DNA of 64,000 nucleotides from Devosia sp. Leaf420 (GCF_001425445.1 NZ_LMQU01000011.1:124326-188325), one strand, 5' to 3'; positions 23,632 to 33,863 are shown, numbered from the stretch's first letter. The notes: generated by a model from the letters alone, not told the origin. Translations and numbers: made by a program.

Positions 23632-24921
23632 TCAGTCTTGGAACGGGTCAACTACCAAGATGGTATCTGCGCGTTCGGGACTAGTGGACAACAATGCGAC
23701 CGGGGCCCCGATCAGCTCTTCGATATAGCGAACATATTTAACGGCTTGGGCCGGCAGCTCGGCCCAGGAACGCGCGCCGGCAGTCGTTTCCGACCAGCCC
23801 TCAAGCGTCTCATAGATCGGCTTAACGCGGGCTTGTGCCCCCATTGAGGCGGGCAAATAATCAATGCGTGATCCATCGAGCTCATAGCCGACGCAGACCT
23901 TGATCTCTTTCAGACCATCGAGAACGTCGAGCTTGGTCAAAGCGATCCCGGTAATGCCCGAGGTTTTGACCGTCTGGCGCACGAGGACCGCATCAAACCA
24001 GCCGCAGCGGCGCGGGCGGCCGGTATTGACGCCGACTTCCTTGCCGACGGTCGCGAGATGGCGGCCGATTTCATCGTCGAGTTCGCAGGGGAACGGGCCT
24101 TCGCCGACACGCGTCGTATAGGCCTTGGTGATCCCCAGGACATAGCCGATCGCCGTTGGCCCAAGGCCTGAACCAGCGGCGGCCTGACCGGCAACGGTGT
24201 TGGACGAGGTTACGAAAGGATAGGTGCCGTGATCATTATCGAGGAGCGCGCCCTGCGCACCTTCGAAAAGGATCCGCGCGCCTTCGCGGCGCTTGTCATC
24301 GAGCACGCGCCAAACCTGATCCATGAAGGGCAGGATTTCGCCGGCGATGGACGTCAGCTCGTCATAGATCGTCTGCGCGTCGATCTCGCCAAGACCCATA
24401 CCGCGGCGCAGCGCGTTGTGGTGCGAGAGAAGACGCTCGATCTTGGGCATGAGCGTATCGGGTTCGCTGAGATCGATGAGGCGGATGGCGCGACGGCCGA
24501 CCTTATCTTCGTAAGCTGGGCCGATGCCGCGGCGTGTCGTGCCGATCTTGAGGCCGGAATTGGCGTCCTCGCGAATACCGTCAAGCTCGCGATGCAGCGA
24601 CAGGATGAGCGGCGCATTATCGGCAATGCGCAGGATCTGCGGGGTAATCTCGACCCCCTGCCCGCGCAGCTTGGCCATTTCCTGAACGAAATGGTGGGGA
24701 TCGACGACGACGCCATTGCCGATGACCGAGAGCTTGCCCTGGACGAGGCCCGAGGGCAGCAGCGCCAGCTTATAGCTCACGCCATCGATCACAAGGGTAT
24801 GGCCGGCATTGTGACCACCATGGAAGCGCACGACGACATCAGCGCGTTCCGAGAGCCAATCCACGATCTTGCCCTTGCCCTCGTCACCCCATTGAGAGCC
24901 GACGACAACCACATTCGCCAT
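23632..24921 (-). CDS. purA: Adenylosuccinate synthetase PurA
   Basis: This 429-residue cytoplasmic enzyme couples IMP, aspartate and GTP to form adenylosuccinate, the first committed step to AMP. The phosphate loop is [11 protein letters not shown], with catalytic Asp13 and the His of GGHNAGH. Other signatures are [15 protein letters not shown], the [16 protein letters not shown] segment and [17 protein letters not shown] ([12 protein letters not shown]). Length is that of complete PurA. The gene precedes the proline-rich membrane protein by 48 bp on the same strand, so they may share a transcript. Confidence 0.97.
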   Translation of the reverse strand: MANVVVVGSQWGDEGKGKIVDWLSERADVVVRFHGGHNAGHTLVIDGVSYKLALLPSGLVQGKLSVIGNGVVVDPHHFVQEMAKLRGQGVEITPQILRIADNAPLILSLHRELDGIREDANSGLKIGTTRRGIGPAYEDKVGRRAIRLIDLSEPDTLMPKIERLLSHHNALRRGMGLGEIDAQTIYDELTSIAGEILPFMDQVWRVLDDKRREGARILFEGAQGALLDNDHGTYPFVTSSNTVAGQAAAGSGLGPTAIGYVLGITKAYTTRVGEGPFPCELDDEIGRHLATVGKEVGVNTGRPRRCGWFDAVLVRQTVKTSGITGIALTKLDVLDGLKEIKVCVGYELDGSRIDYLPASMGAQARVKPIYETLEGWSETTAGARSWAELPAQAVKYVRYIEELIGAPVALLSTSPERADTILVVDPFQD

Positions 24922-25102
24922 AGTCCAGTCTTCCTTAACTTAAGGCGTGCCAAGGCCCGGCACGACAGAAATCGGGCCGGCCAGAAAGGCTGCACCCTTA
25001 CCCAAGTGGCGGACATTCGTCCTTTCGGCCGCGCCCGGTGTCGGGTTTGAATGCAGCCGAATAACTGATAAGTCCGACTGTCCTTACATCACCCAAGCGC
25101 CG

Positions 25103-26050
25103 ATGACAAAGCCGCAGACCATCGAAAATCGCGGCATAACCGCCAGAATTCTCGATCAGCCCTATCTTTTGCTGGTTCTGGCGCCGCTTTTCTGGGGCGG
25201 CAATGTCATCGCCGCCAAGCTTGTAGTCGGCGAAATCAGCCCATTCCTGCTGCTCGCCTGCCGGTGTGTCCTGGCGACGCTGTTCATTCTCCCCTTTTCC
25301 TGGCATCATTTGCGCGCCGATTGGGATGAAGTGAAACGCTCGTGGCCGGTGCTGATGAGCTACGGCATTATCGGCTACGCGCTCTTCAATGCGCTGCTTT
25401 ACGTCGGCCTCACCATGACCACGGCGGTCAATTCCGCGATCGAGCAGGCGTCACTGCCCATGCTGATTCTGGGCGCCAACTTTTTGATTTTTCGCGTGCG
25501 CGCCAGATGGCTGCAGATTTTTGGCGTGCTGCTCGCAATTTTCGGCGTCATTCTGACGGCAACACATGGCGATCCATCGCGGCTTCTGCGCATGGACATC
25601 AATCTCGGCGATGGTTTTGTCATACTCGCCTGCCTCGCCTACACCGCCTATACGCTCGCACTCCGCTTTCGCCCAAAGGTCCATGTTTTCAGCTTCATGG
25701 CGGTCTCGTTTTTCGGCGCGGCAACCGCAGCGGTGATCATGCTGGCGCTGTTCGGCGGCGGGCTCGGAACGGTGGCGACGTTGCCGCAAATGTCCCCGAC
25801 TGTCTGGCTGGTCATCGCCTATGTCGCGACTTTCCCATCCATGTTCAGCCAGATCGCCTATGCCCGCGGCGTTGAACTCGTCGGCGCCAATCGCGCGGCG
25901 CCGAGCCACAATCTCATTCCGGTTTTCGGCACGCTAGGCTCGGTGATCATCCTAGGCGAGCATCTTGAGGCCTATCACTTCCTCGCCGCCGCGATCATCA
26001 TCACCGGCATCGTCCTGGCGGAGTGGGCGGCGCGGAAAAGCGCCGCCTAG
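25103..26050 (+). CDS. EamA/DMT family transporter
   Basis: This 315-residue inner-membrane protein has about ten transmembrane helices arranged as two EamA repeats. The first repeat contains LLLVLAPLFWGGNVIAAK and the second FVILACLAYTAYTLALRFRP. DMT-family exporters move amino acids or metabolites; the substrate is unknown. The ATG at 25103 places the first helix after a 20-residue polar N-terminus; an upstream in-frame start is unlikely because the extension is not conserved-looking. It diverges from purA. Confidence 0.88.
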   Translation: MTKPQTIENRGITARILDQPYLLLVLAPLFWGGNVIAAKLVVGEISPFLLLACRCVLATLFILPFSWHHLRADWDEVKRSWPVLMSYGIIGYALFNALLYVGLTMTTAVNSAIEQASLPMLILGANFLIFRVRARWLQIFGVLLAIFGVILTATHGDPSRLLRMDINLGDGFVILACLAYTAYTLALRFRPKVHVFSFMAVSFFGAATAAVIMLALFGGGLGTVATLPQMSPTVWLVIAYVATFPSMFSQIAYARGVELVGANRAAPSHNLIPVFGTLGSVIILGEHLEAYHFLAAAIIITGIVLAEWAARKSAA

Positions 26051-26058
26051 CCGCAAGC

Positions 26059-26988
26059 CTATGGCAGCGTATGCCCCGCCGTGCGGAACAGACGATACCA
26101 TTCTTCCCGCGTCAGCGGCACGGATGACCCCGCCGCACATTCCGCGACGCGCGAGGGCTTGGTCGTGCCGAGAACCACCTGGACATTGGCCGGGTGGCGC
26201 GTGATCCAGGCCACCGCAATGCCCGTCGGCGTTACGCTGTATTTCTCAGCCAGCTCATCGAGCGCCTCGTTGAGTTCGGGAAACCCTTCCCGATCGCCAA
26301 CAAAAACGCCGTCGAAGAACCCCTTCTGGAACGGAGACCAGGCCTGCAACATCATGCCCTTGAGGCGCGAATAATCGAGGAGGCCATTGTCGCGGCTGAT
26401 CGATTGGTCGAGCCCATTCATATTGGCCGCGACACCCTGCGCGAAGAGATTGGCATGGGTGACGCTGAGCTGGACCTGATTGAACAGCAGCGGCTGTTTC
26501 ACCGCCGTCTTCAGCACTTCGATCTGGCCGGGCGTATGGTTGGAAACGCCGAAATGGCGCACCTTGCCCGAGGCTGCGAGCTTGTCGAAGGCGGCAGCGA
26601 CATCTTCGGGCTCGACCAGGGTGTCGGGCCGATGCAGCAGCAGCACATCGAGATAATCGGTGCGAAGCGCCGCCAATGATTCATCGACCGTCTGCAAAAT
26701 ATGCTCGGACGAAAAATCGAAAAATCCTTTGCGGATGCCGACCTTAGACTGGATCAGGATCTTTTCGCGATCGGCGGCGGTGAGCGTGATGGCTTCGCCA
26801 AATCGCTCCTCGCAACGATGACGCTCGCCGCCATAGATATCGGCATGGTCATAAACCGTGACGCCGGCATCCATCGCCGCGCCAAACAGCGCCTGGATTT
26901 CGCTGTCGCTCATCTTGGCGATACGCATCAAGCCAAGCACGACGCTCGACACGGTCAGATCGGTGTGGGGCACCTTGAAGGTCTTCAT
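26059..26988 (-). CDS. Aldo/keto reductase (YdhF-like)
   Basis: This 309-residue TIM-barrel oxidoreductase uses NADPH. Catalytic residues typical of the superfamily are visible: Tyr in DHADIYGGERH, Lys in QSKVGIRKG and His in LLHRPDTLVEP. The coenzyme-binding segment VVLGTTKPSRVAEC lies near the C-terminus. It resembles E. coli YdhF-type reductases, whose substrates are poorly defined. The ATG at 26988 is preceded by GAGG; a longer upstream frame adds an unlikely N-terminus. The gene lies downstream of serA, beyond the serA terminator. Confidence 0.88.
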   Translation of the reverse strand: MKTFKVPHTDLTVSSVVLGLMRIAKMSDSEIQALFGAAMDAGVTVYDHADIYGGERHRCEERFGEAITLTAADREKILIQSKVGIRKGFFDFSSEHILQTVDESLAALRTDYLDVLLLHRPDTLVEPEDVAAAFDKLAASGKVRHFGVSNHTPGQIEVLKTAVKQPLLFNQVQLSVTHANLFAQGVAANMNGLDQSISRDNGLLDYSRLKGMMLQAWSPFQKGFFDGVFVGDREGFPELNEALDELAEKYSVTPTGIAVAWITRHPANVQVVLGTTKPSRVAECAAGSSVPLTREEWYRLFRTAGHTLP

Positions 26989-27063
26989 CAGAACCTCGAA
27001 ATTTTTGGGATTGGCGCCAGAAGCCGGCGCAGGGGACGCCGGAGAGTAGCGCGTCGCACGCCC

Positions 27064-27096
27064 AAAAAGAAAGCCCCGCCAGCATGCCGGCGGGGC
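27064..27096 (-). terminator. Intrinsic terminator of serA
   Basis: On the minus strand GCCCCGCC (27089-27096) pairs with GGCGGGGC (27073-27080) and is followed by TTTCTTTTT. It closes the serC-serA unit. Confidence 0.85.
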
Positions 27097-27120
27097 CAAT
27101 TGTCAATAATTGAACTTGTC

Positions 27121-28704
27121 TTAGAAGCGTACGGCCTTGGCCTGCTTGACGCCTTCAAGCGCCGCGATCTTGGCCAATTGCTCTTCAGTCAGCGTCCCGT
27201 CGATGGAGACTAGCGCGATGGCATCGCCACCAACGTCGGCACGACCGAGGTTGAAATTGGCGATATTGATGCCAAGCGTGCCGAGCAGTGTACCGAGGCG
27301 ACCGATGTGACCCGGCTTGTCCTCATTGGTGACATAGAGCATGGACGGGGTGAGTTCCGCTTCCATGTTGATGTCCTTAACCTGGATGACGCGCGACTTG
27401 CCATTGGCGAAAATCGTGCCGGCAACTGCGCGGGTCTGCTGTTCTGTGGTGACGGTCAGGCGGACATAACCTTCATAGGCGCCCTGCTGGTCGCGGGTCG
27501 TGGTTTCAACCGTGATACCGCGATCCTTAGCGATCTGCGGCGCCGAAACCATGTTGATGTCCCCAAGCGACGGTTTCAGCACGCCATTGATGGCGGCCGC
27601 CACCATGGGGCGAGTATTCAGCCCAGCCGGCGTACCTTCAAACTCGATCTTGATGCCGGTGATCGCCGTTTCCGTGAGCTGGCCCGCAAAAGAGCCGAGC
27701 GCTTCGGCCAGCTTCACCCATGGCGTGATGATCGGCGCTTCTTCCGCCGAAATCGACGGGAAGTTGAGCGCATTGGTGATTTCGCCGGTCATGAGATAAG
27801 CAGAAATCTGCTCGGCAACCTGCAGCGCCACATTCTCCTGCGCTTCCGTCGTCGAGGCGCCAAGGTGCGGCGTGCAGATGACATTGGGCAGCTCGAACAG
27901 CGGATTGTTTTCCGCGGGCTCGACGAGGAAAACGTCAAGCGCCGCGCCAGCGACATGGCCCGACTTCAAAGCCGCATAGAGCGCGTCCTCATCGATCAGG
28001 CCGCCACGGGCGCAATTGATAATCCGCACGCCCTTCTTGGTCTTGGCAAGATTTTCGGCATTGAGAATATTGCGCGTCGCGTCGATCAGCGGCGTGTGCA
28101 GCGTGATGAAATCGGCGCGGGCCAGCAGATCGTCGAGCTCGACCTTTTCGACACCCAGCGTCTGGGCGCGTTCCGGCGTCAGGAACGGATCGAAGGCAAT
28201 GACCTTCATCCGCAGACCAATGGCGCGGTCGGCAACGATCGAACCGATATTACCGGCGCCGATCAGGCCAAGCGTCTTGTTGGTGACTTCCACGCCCATG
28301 AAGCGGTTCTTTTCCCACTTCGAAGCGCGCGTAGACGCATCGGCTTCCGGCAATTGGCGAGCCAGCGCGAACATCATGGCAATGGCGTGTTCGGCAGTCG
28401 TGATCGAATTGCCGAAGGGCGTGTTCATCACGATGATGCCCTTCTTGGTCGCCGCCGGAATATCGACATTGTCGACACCGATACCGGCGCGGCCAATGAC
28501 CTTCAGATTGGTCGCGGCAGCGATGATCTTCTCGGTGACCTTCGAGGCCGAACGGATGGCAAGACCATCATACTGGCCGATGGCCTCAAGGAATTTTTCC
28601 TTGTCCTTGCCGAGATCGGGCAGGTAATCGACTTCGACGCCATTGTCCTTGAAGATCTGGACGGCGGTCGGGCTCAGTTTGTCGGAAACGAGAACTTTTG
28701 GCAT
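27121..28704 (-). CDS. serA: D-3-phosphoglycerate dehydrogenase SerA
   Basis: This 527-residue long-form enzyme oxidises 3-phosphoglycerate to 3-phosphohydroxypyruvate, the first step of serine synthesis. The Rossmann NAD site is GLIGAGNIGSIVADRAIG (about 145-162). Catalytic Arg and His occur in NCARGGLIDE and CTPHLGASTTEAQ. An intervening domain (about 320-450) and a C-terminal ACT domain (about 455-527, beginning LYVTNEDKPGHIGRLG) are present, so serine feedback is possible. It follows serC with a gap of 172 bp containing one palindromic repeat. Confidence 0.96.
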   Translation of the reverse strand: MPKVLVSDKLSPTAVQIFKDNGVEVDYLPDLGKDKEKFLEAIGQYDGLAIRSASKVTEKIIAAATNLKVIGRAGIGVDNVDIPAATKKGIIVMNTPFGNSITTAEHAIAMMFALARQLPEADASTRASKWEKNRFMGVEVTNKTLGLIGAGNIGSIVADRAIGLRMKVIAFDPFLTPERAQTLGVEKVELDDLLARADFITLHTPLIDATRNILNAENLAKTKKGVRIINCARGGLIDEDALYAALKSGHVAGAALDVFLVEPAENNPLFELPNVICTPHLGASTTEAQENVALQVAEQISAYLMTGEITNALNFPSISAEEAPIITPWVKLAEALGSFAGQLTETAITGIKIEFEGTPAGLNTRPMVAAAINGVLKPSLGDINMVSAPQIAKDRGITVETTTRDQQGAYEGYVRLTVTTEQQTRAVAGTIFANGKSRVIQVKDINMEAELTPSMLYVTNEDKPGHIGRLGTLLGTLGINIANFNLGRADVGGDAIALVSIDGTLTEEQLAKIAALEGVKQAKAVRF

Positions 28705-28830
28705 TTTTTGGGTTTTTCCAATTTTGCTGCAGGAGCGGGATTTGAACCGGCGACCCGCATGAATACTGAGAGATCATCCCCGCAATTTCGCTCCGAGTTT
28801 GTCGCAGTCGCCTGCCAGGAACTCGATCAG

Positions 28831-28866
28831 CACCTCCCCCTTGATGGGGGAGGTTGGGAGGGGGTG
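28831..28866. repeat. Single copy of the palindromic intergenic repeat between serC and serA
   Basis: This 36-bp copy differs at one base from the unit at 19152-19187 and shares the upstream ACTCGAT. Its inner arms CCTCCCCC and GGGGGAGG form a stable hairpin. It starts 10 bp after the serC stop codon on the transcript. Confidence 0.8.
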
Positions 28867-28876
28867 TTTTTACTAC

Positions 28877-30058
28877 TTAGGCAGCAACCTTGAGCGCGGC
28901 CTTTTCCTGGGCAAAGGCCCAATCGAGCCAAGGCGTCAACGCCGCAAGGTCGGAGGCTTCGACCGTCGAGCCGGCCCAGATCCTCAGGCCAGCCGGCGCG
29001 TCCTTGTACGACCCAAAATCATAACCCACACCGAGCTTGTCCAGCCGCGCCACGATCGCCTTGGCAAACGCAGCCTGACCTTCATCATCAAGCGCCGTGA
29101 TCTCAGGATCAACGATCGAGAGGCACACAGAAGTGTTCGACCGCTGATCGGCATTCTTGGCGAGGAAATCGACCCAATCGGTCTTTTCCACCCAGTCGGC
29201 CAACACGCCATAATTGGCATCGGCACGGGCCTGCATGGCCTGCAAACCACCAATCTGCAAACCCCACTGCATGGCATCGATCGCGTCTTCGATGCAGAGC
29301 ATCGAAACGGTGTTGATCGTTTCGGCTTTGAAAATGCCCTCGATCAGCTTGCCGCCCTTGGTCATGCGGAAAATTTTCGGCAGCGGACGATCAGGCTTGA
29401 ACGTTTCGAGACGTTCGACGGCGCGTGGCGAGAGAATAAGAATACCGTGCGCGGCTTCGCCACCCAGCGCCTTCTGCCAGGAGAAGGTGACGACATCGAG
29501 CTTCGCAAAATCGAGCTTCTGCGCAAAGGCCGCCGAGGTCGCGTCGCAGATGGTCAGGCCTTCGCGGTCAGCCGGGATCCAGTCCGCATTCGGCACGCGC
29601 ACGCCCGAAGTCGTTCCATTCCAGGTGAACACCACATCGCGGTTGAAATCGACCTGCGTCAGATCAGGCAGTTCGCCATAGGGCGCTTCCAGAACGCGGC
29701 AATCAGCAAGTTTGAGCTGCTTCTGCACGTCGGTTACCCAACCGGCACCAAACGATTCCCAAGCCAGCATATCGACGCCCCGAGCACCAAGCGCGCTCCA
29801 TAGGAACATTTCGACCGCACCCGTATCGGACGCGGGAACAATGCCGATCCGATAGTCGGCAGGGACTTCGAGAAGTTCGCGAGTCAGGTCGATGGCCTGC
29901 TGAATGCGCGCCTTGGCAGGCTTGGCGCGGTGCGATCGGCCAGTCAGCGCGCCAGCAAGCGCTTCAATCGTCCAGCCTGGACGCTTGGCACATGGACCCG
30001 ACGAAAAATTTGGATTAGCCGGTTTTACCGCCGGTGCGGTCAGGGGCGTATCAGCCAT
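28877..30058 (-). CDS. serC: Phosphoserine aminotransferase SerC
   Basis: This 393-residue PLP enzyme converts 3-phosphohydroxypyruvate and glutamate to phosphoserine. It has the alphaproteobacterial SerC start ([15 protein letters not shown]), the substrate-binding [17 protein letters not shown] segment and the PLP-binding Lys in [14 protein letters not shown]. Length is typical for this subgroup. It is the first gene of serC-serA. The leader (30067-30103) contains two hairpins, one holding the ribosome site in its loop. Confidence 0.95.
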   Translation of the reverse strand: MADTPLTAPAVKPANPNFSSGPCAKRPGWTIEALAGALTGRSHRAKPAKARIQQAIDLTRELLEVPADYRIGIVPASDTGAVEMFLWSALGARGVDMLAWESFGAGWVTDVQKQLKLADCRVLEAPYGELPDLTQVDFNRDVVFTWNGTTSGVRVPNADWIPADREGLTICDATSAAFAQKLDFAKLDVVTFSWQKALGGEAAHGILILSPRAVERLETFKPDRPLPKIFRMTKGGKLIEGIFKAETINTVSMLCIEDAIDAMQWGLQIGGLQAMQARADANYGVLADWVEKTDWVDFLAKNADQRSNTSVCLSIVDPEITALDDEGQAAFAKAIVARLDKLGVGYDFGSYKDAPAGLRIWAGSTVEASDLAALTPWLDWAFAQEKAALKVAA

Positions 30059-30066
30059 TCTCTAGC

Positions 30067-30103
30067 GGCCCTCCCAGGCCTATGGTCTCGCGTTAGGGCG
30101 AGA
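30067..30103 (-). promoter_or_regulatory. Structured serC leader, possible serC RNA motif
   Basis: On the minus strand TCTCGC and GCGAGA (30098-30103 and 30086-30091) form a 6-bp hairpin. GGCC arms (30067-30070 and 30077-30080) then bracket a loop with the ribosome site GGGAGG. The arrangement resembles the alphaproteobacterial serC RNA motif in position, but I could not compare with its consensus. Confidence 0.4.
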
Positions 30104-30257
30104 TGTCCTGAGAACCGAGATACTCCTCCGCCTCGAAGGCGTCAACTGGAGTTGGTTGGCATTTTTGGTTGCAAAATTGCCCAAAAATTGGCGCTTAGGA
30201 TGTGCTCGCAGCAGACCTTCAGCAACAGGGATTGACCGGATAAACGCAAGATGCATA

Positions 30258-30289
30258 TATGACACCGATGTCATGACATCGGTGTCATA
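30258..30289. promoter_or_regulatory. Twin LacI-type operators forming a 32-bp perfect palindrome
   Basis: Two 16-bp sites, ATGACACCGATGTCAT (30259-30274) and ATGACATCGGTGTCAT (30273-30288), each with TGACA/TGTCA arms and a central CG, overlap by two bases. They are mirror images, so the whole block is a perfect 32-bp palindrome. It is 75 bp upstream of the lacI-type gene and probably autoregulates the operon. Confidence 0.8.
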
Positions 30290-30363
30290 ATCACCGGGAA
30301 GACATCGGGGTGGATTAGTTGGCAGCGCTGTGTGCCGGATCAGTCCAACCAAGGGAGGATCGC

Positions 30364-31440
30364 TTGGCCACCATCTATGACGTTGCGAAAGCTGCGGGTG
30401 TTTCGCCCAAGACGGTCAGTCGCGTCATGAACGGGGATGCGCCCGTCAACGAAAAGACGCGCGAAGCCGTCGAAGCGGCCATGCTTTCTCTCAACTATGT
30501 GCCATCAAGTGCCGCCCGCACTATGCGCTCGCAGCGCTCCGGGCTGATTGGGATGATCACCGGCGCCATCAGCACCACCCACCATTTCGAAGATACTGGC
30601 CTTCCCGAAATCTATCTTGTGCAAGGCGCGCAGCGCGTCATTGCCCAGAGCAATCGCACCCTGCTCATCGCCGATAGCGGCGGTCAGGTCGATCGCATCC
30701 CGGCGCTCTTGCAGACCTTCCGCGAGCACCGCGTCGAGGGCGTCCTCTACGTCGCCGAATATCACCGCGAAGTCAGCCTGCCGGCCAATCTGCGCGATCG
30801 GCCCATGGTGCTCGTCAATTGCTTTGATGCCGACGAGACCCCGGCCGTTCTGCCCGATGACGCGGGCGGCCAATTCACCCTCGTCGATGGGTTGATCAAG
30901 CGGGGCCATCGCCGCATCGGTTTCCTCACCCTGCCCGAACAGCAGATTGCCTCCGGACTGCGCATGGATGGCTATCGGCGCGCGCTGGAGAGCAATGGCA
31001 TTGCCTTCAACGAGCAACTGGTTCAGGTCGGCGCCCTCGCCAATGCCGCGCACGAATTCGATCTGCTCTGGGATGCGCTCGACCGTGTCCTCCGCGCCGA
31101 GCCGACGGTCATCTGCTGCGCCAACGACAAGATGGCGATGCGGGTCTATGGCCTGTTGCGCGAACGCGGCATGGCCATCCCGCGCGATATCTCAGTCGCC
31201 GGTTACGACGACTATCGCATGATCGCGGAGCACCTGCATCCCGGCCTGACCAGCGCTCAATTGCCTTATGCCGCCATGGGCGCCCGCGCTGCCGACAAGC
31301 TTTTGCGTCTCATCGCCGGCACGCAACGCCCGGGCGAACCGGCCCATGAGTTGGTCTCTGGCCCTGTCGCCTGGCGCGACAGCGTCCAGCCGCGCGACAC
31401 AACCATCACCCAATTATCGACCAGGAGGAAAGACATATGA
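30364..31440 (+). CDS. LacI family transcriptional regulator of the sugar operon
   Basis: This 358-residue regulator has an N-terminal helix-turn-helix (ATIYDVAKAAGVSPKTVSRVMNG, about 1-25) with a LacI hinge helix (SSAARTMRSQRSG). The C-terminal sugar-binding domain follows. The TTG at 30364 is the best start: GGGAGGA precedes it by five bases and the helix-turn-helix begins immediately. The stop overlaps the ATG of the binding-protein gene by four bases, so the regulator is the first gene of its own operon. The palindrome at 30258-30289 is the expected operator. The effector is unknown. Confidence 0.93.
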   Translation: MATIYDVAKAAGVSPKTVSRVMNGDAPVNEKTREAVEAAMLSLNYVPSSAARTMRSQRSGLIGMITGAISTTHHFEDTGLPEIYLVQGAQRVIAQSNRTLLIADSGGQVDRIPALLQTFREHRVEGVLYVAEYHREVSLPANLRDRPMVLVNCFDADETPAVLPDDAGGQFTLVDGLIKRGHRRIGFLTLPEQQIASGLRMDGYRRALESNGIAFNEQLVQVGALANAAHEFDLLWDALDRVLRAEPTVICCANDKMAMRVYGLLRERGMAIPRDISVAGYDDYRMIAEHLHPGLTSAQLPYAAMGARAADKLLRLIAGTQRPGEPAHELVSGPVAWRDSVQPRDTTITQLSTRRKDI

Positions 31441-32705
31441 AATCCCTGAAGCTTCTCGCTGCAACGCTGGCCTTTAGCACCGCCCTCGGCGGCGCCGCGT
31501 TCGCCCAAACCAACCTGACCATGTGGTACCACGGCGCCGGCAGCACGGTGGAACGTGACCTGATCAACGGCATCATCACCGATTTCAACGGTTCGCAGAC
31601 CGATTGGAAAGTCTCGCTGCAGGAATTTCCGCAGGCCGCTTACAATGACTCCGTCGTCGCCGCCGCCGTTGCCGGTAATCTGCCCGACATCATCGACGTC
31701 GATGGTCCGGTGATGCCGAACTGGGCCTGGGCCGGCTATATGCAGCCGCTCCAGCTTTCTGAAGGCGCGCTCGATGGTTTCCTGCCCGGCGCGATCGGCA
31801 AGTATAACGACCAGGTCTATTCGGTCGGCCTCTGGGATGCTGCGGTCGCCATGTATGCCCGCAAGTCGACGCTCGAAAAGTTCAACATCCGCATTCCGAC
31901 CCTCGAACAGCCATGGACCGGCGAAGAGTTCAACGGCATCCTTGAAACCCTCAAGTCTTCGGGCGAATTCGACTATCCGCTCAACCTCGGCATGGCCGAT
32001 CAGGGCGAATGGTATCCCTATGCCTTCGCGCCCTTCCTCTGGAGCTTCGGTGGCGATCTCGTCGATCGCACCTCCTATGAAACCGCCGAAGGCGCGCTCA
32101 ATGGCGATGCAGCCGTCGCGTTCGGCGAGTGGTGGCAGAGCCTTTTCACCAATAACTATGTGCCGGGCACGAGCCAGGACATGGCGAGCCACGAAACCGG
32201 CTTCATCGATGGCGATTATGCCCTGCAGTGGAATGGGAATTGGGTGGCGGTCAAGACGCTCGAAGCCCTCGGCGACGACGTGCTCTTCCTTCCTGCACCA
32301 GACTTCGGCAACGGCCCCAAGATCGGCGGCGCTTCCTGGCAGTTCGGCGTGTCGGCGACCTCCGCTCACCCCGATGGCGCCAGCGCCTTCATCGAGTTCG
32401 CCCTGCAGCCAAAGTACTTAGCAGCCTTCTCCGATGGCATTGGCCTGATCCCGGCAACCGCTGAAGCCGCCGCGCTCACCAAGAACTACGCTCCCGGCGG
32501 CGCGCTCGAAAGCTTCTACGCGCTCTCTGAAAAGCAGGCCATGCTGCGTCCGGTGACACCGGGCTATGTGTTCGAAGCGCTCGAATTCCGCAAGGCGCTC
32601 TCGGACATCGCCAATGGCGCTGACGTCGTCGACGCGCTCGACGCGGCAACCGACGCCATCAACGCCGATATCGCGCGCAACAACAATTACGCTGCCGCGC
32701 AGTAA
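31437..32705 (+). CDS. Sugar ABC transporter substrate-binding protein (family 1)
   Basis: This 422-residue periplasmic binding protein has a signal peptide (MKSLKLLAATLAFSTALGGAAFA). The family-1 fold shows an early NLTMWYHG strand and later FIDGDYALQWNGNW, which usually contacts sugar. It follows the LacI gene with a four-base overlap and AGGAGGAAA in front. It delivers an oligosaccharide to the permease pair downstream. A beta-fructoside is the best guess from the hydrolase in the operon. Confidence 0.92.
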   Translation: MKSLKLLAATLAFSTALGGAAFAQTNLTMWYHGAGSTVERDLINGIITDFNGSQTDWKVSLQEFPQAAYNDSVVAAAVAGNLPDIIDVDGPVMPNWAWAGYMQPLQLSEGALDGFLPGAIGKYNDQVYSVGLWDAAVAMYARKSTLEKFNIRIPTLEQPWTGEEFNGILETLKSSGEFDYPLNLGMADQGEWYPYAFAPFLWSFGGDLVDRTSYETAEGALNGDAAVAFGEWWQSLFTNNYVPGTSQDMASHETGFIDGDYALQWNGNWVAVKTLEALGDDVLFLPAPDFGNGPKIGGASWQFGVSATSAHPDGASAFIEFALQPKYLAAFSDGIGLIPATAEAAALTKNYAPGGALESFYALSEKQAMLRPVTPGYVFEALEFRKALSDIANGADVVDALDAATDAINADIARNNNYAAAQ

Positions 32706-32780
32706 CCTCTCCCTCCCGAGCACGGTCGGCCCGGATTTTTTCTGGGCCGGCCTCCCGGCACGTCTTCAAGGCAGTCGCAC

Positions 32781-33863
32781 ATGCGCCCCAAACAGACCAA
32801 ATCGCTGCAGTCCAATACGCTCGCCGGATGGCTGATGAGCGGCCCTGCGCTGCTGCTGATCACGCTTTTCCTTATCGTGCCGTTTCTTCTGGCCTTCTGG
32901 TTTTCCTTCACCAATCAGCGGCTGATTTCGCCCAATCCGACCCAATTCGTCGGCACATCCAATTTCGAGCAATTGCTCGGCGTCGGCACTCTGGTGCTGC
33001 AGCCGGAAAAGGCCGAGGACGGCAGCCTCGTCGTCAGCGCCACGGGCGAATTGAGCTATCCGCGCGTTCGCGATTTCACCCGCAACAACCCTGATTTTCA
33101 GCATCTCAACGGCATGCGCGAATGGTTCGGCTGGGAGTGGGGCAATACCAAAATATTGGTCCTCGCCCGCGACCTCGTCTTCATGAAGGCGCTGACCAAT
33201 ACGCTCTTTTTCGTCGCCATCGTCGCGCCCCTCCAATCCATTATCGCGCTCCTTTTGGCGCTGATGATCAATCAGAAGCTGCGCGGCATAAACGTCTTCC
33301 GCACCGTCTATTTTATGCCGGTCGTCGTCTCGATCGTCGTCGTCTCGCTCCTCTGGCGCTTCATCTATGACGGGCGCAGCGGGCTCCTCAACAATCTCCT
33401 CCAGTTCCTCTCCTTCGGCCATTTCCAGCCGGTCGATTGGCTGGGCAATCCCGATACGGCCATGTGGGCCATCATCGTCATGTCGATCTGGCAGGCGGTT
33501 GGCTTCCATATGGTGATCTGGCTGGCGGGCCTCCAGAACATCCCGCTGACGCTTTATGAAGCCGCCGATATCGAAGGCGCTTCAAGCTGGCAGAAATTCC
33601 GTTTCGTCACCTGGCCAGGCCTGCGCAATACCGCGGTCCTGATCCTTGTGGTCATCACCATGCAGGCCTTCGCGCTCTTTTCGCAGATCGACGTCATGAC
33701 CAATGGCGGGCCGCTCGATTCCACCCAGACGCTGGTCTTCCAGGCCGTGCAGCGCGGTTATGAGCAACAGAATATCGCCGGTGGCTCCGCCATCTCGGTG
33801 CTGCTGTTCCTCATCGTGCTGACCATCTCGCTGGTCCAGCGCTACGTCACCCGGGAGCGCTAA
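32781..33863 (+). CDS. Sugar ABC transporter permease (MalF-like)
   Basis: This 360-residue inner-membrane protein has six or more helices and an EAA loop (LTLYEAADIEGASSWQKFRFVTWPG). A large periplasmic insert of about 90 residues (about 45-125) separates helices 1 and 2, as in MalF-type permeases. It pairs with the permease encoded three bases downstream. The start at 32781 directly follows the binding-protein gene after a 75-bp gap with little structure. Confidence 0.92.
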   Translation: MRPKQTKSLQSNTLAGWLMSGPALLLITLFLIVPFLLAFWFSFTNQRLISPNPTQFVGTSNFEQLLGVGTLVLQPEKAEDGSLVVSATGELSYPRVRDFTRNNPDFQHLNGMREWFGWEWGNTKILVLARDLVFMKALTNTLFFVAIVAPLQSIIALLLALMINQKLRGINVFRTVYFMPVVVSIVVVSLLWRFIYDGRSGLLNNLLQFLSFGHFQPVDWLGNPDTAMWAIIVMSIWQAVGFHMVIWLAGLQNIPLTLYEAADIEGASSWQKFRFVTWPGLRNTAVLILVVITMQAFALFSQIDVMTNGGPLDSTQTLVFQAVQRGYEQQNIAGGSAISVLLFLIVLTISLVQRYVTRER

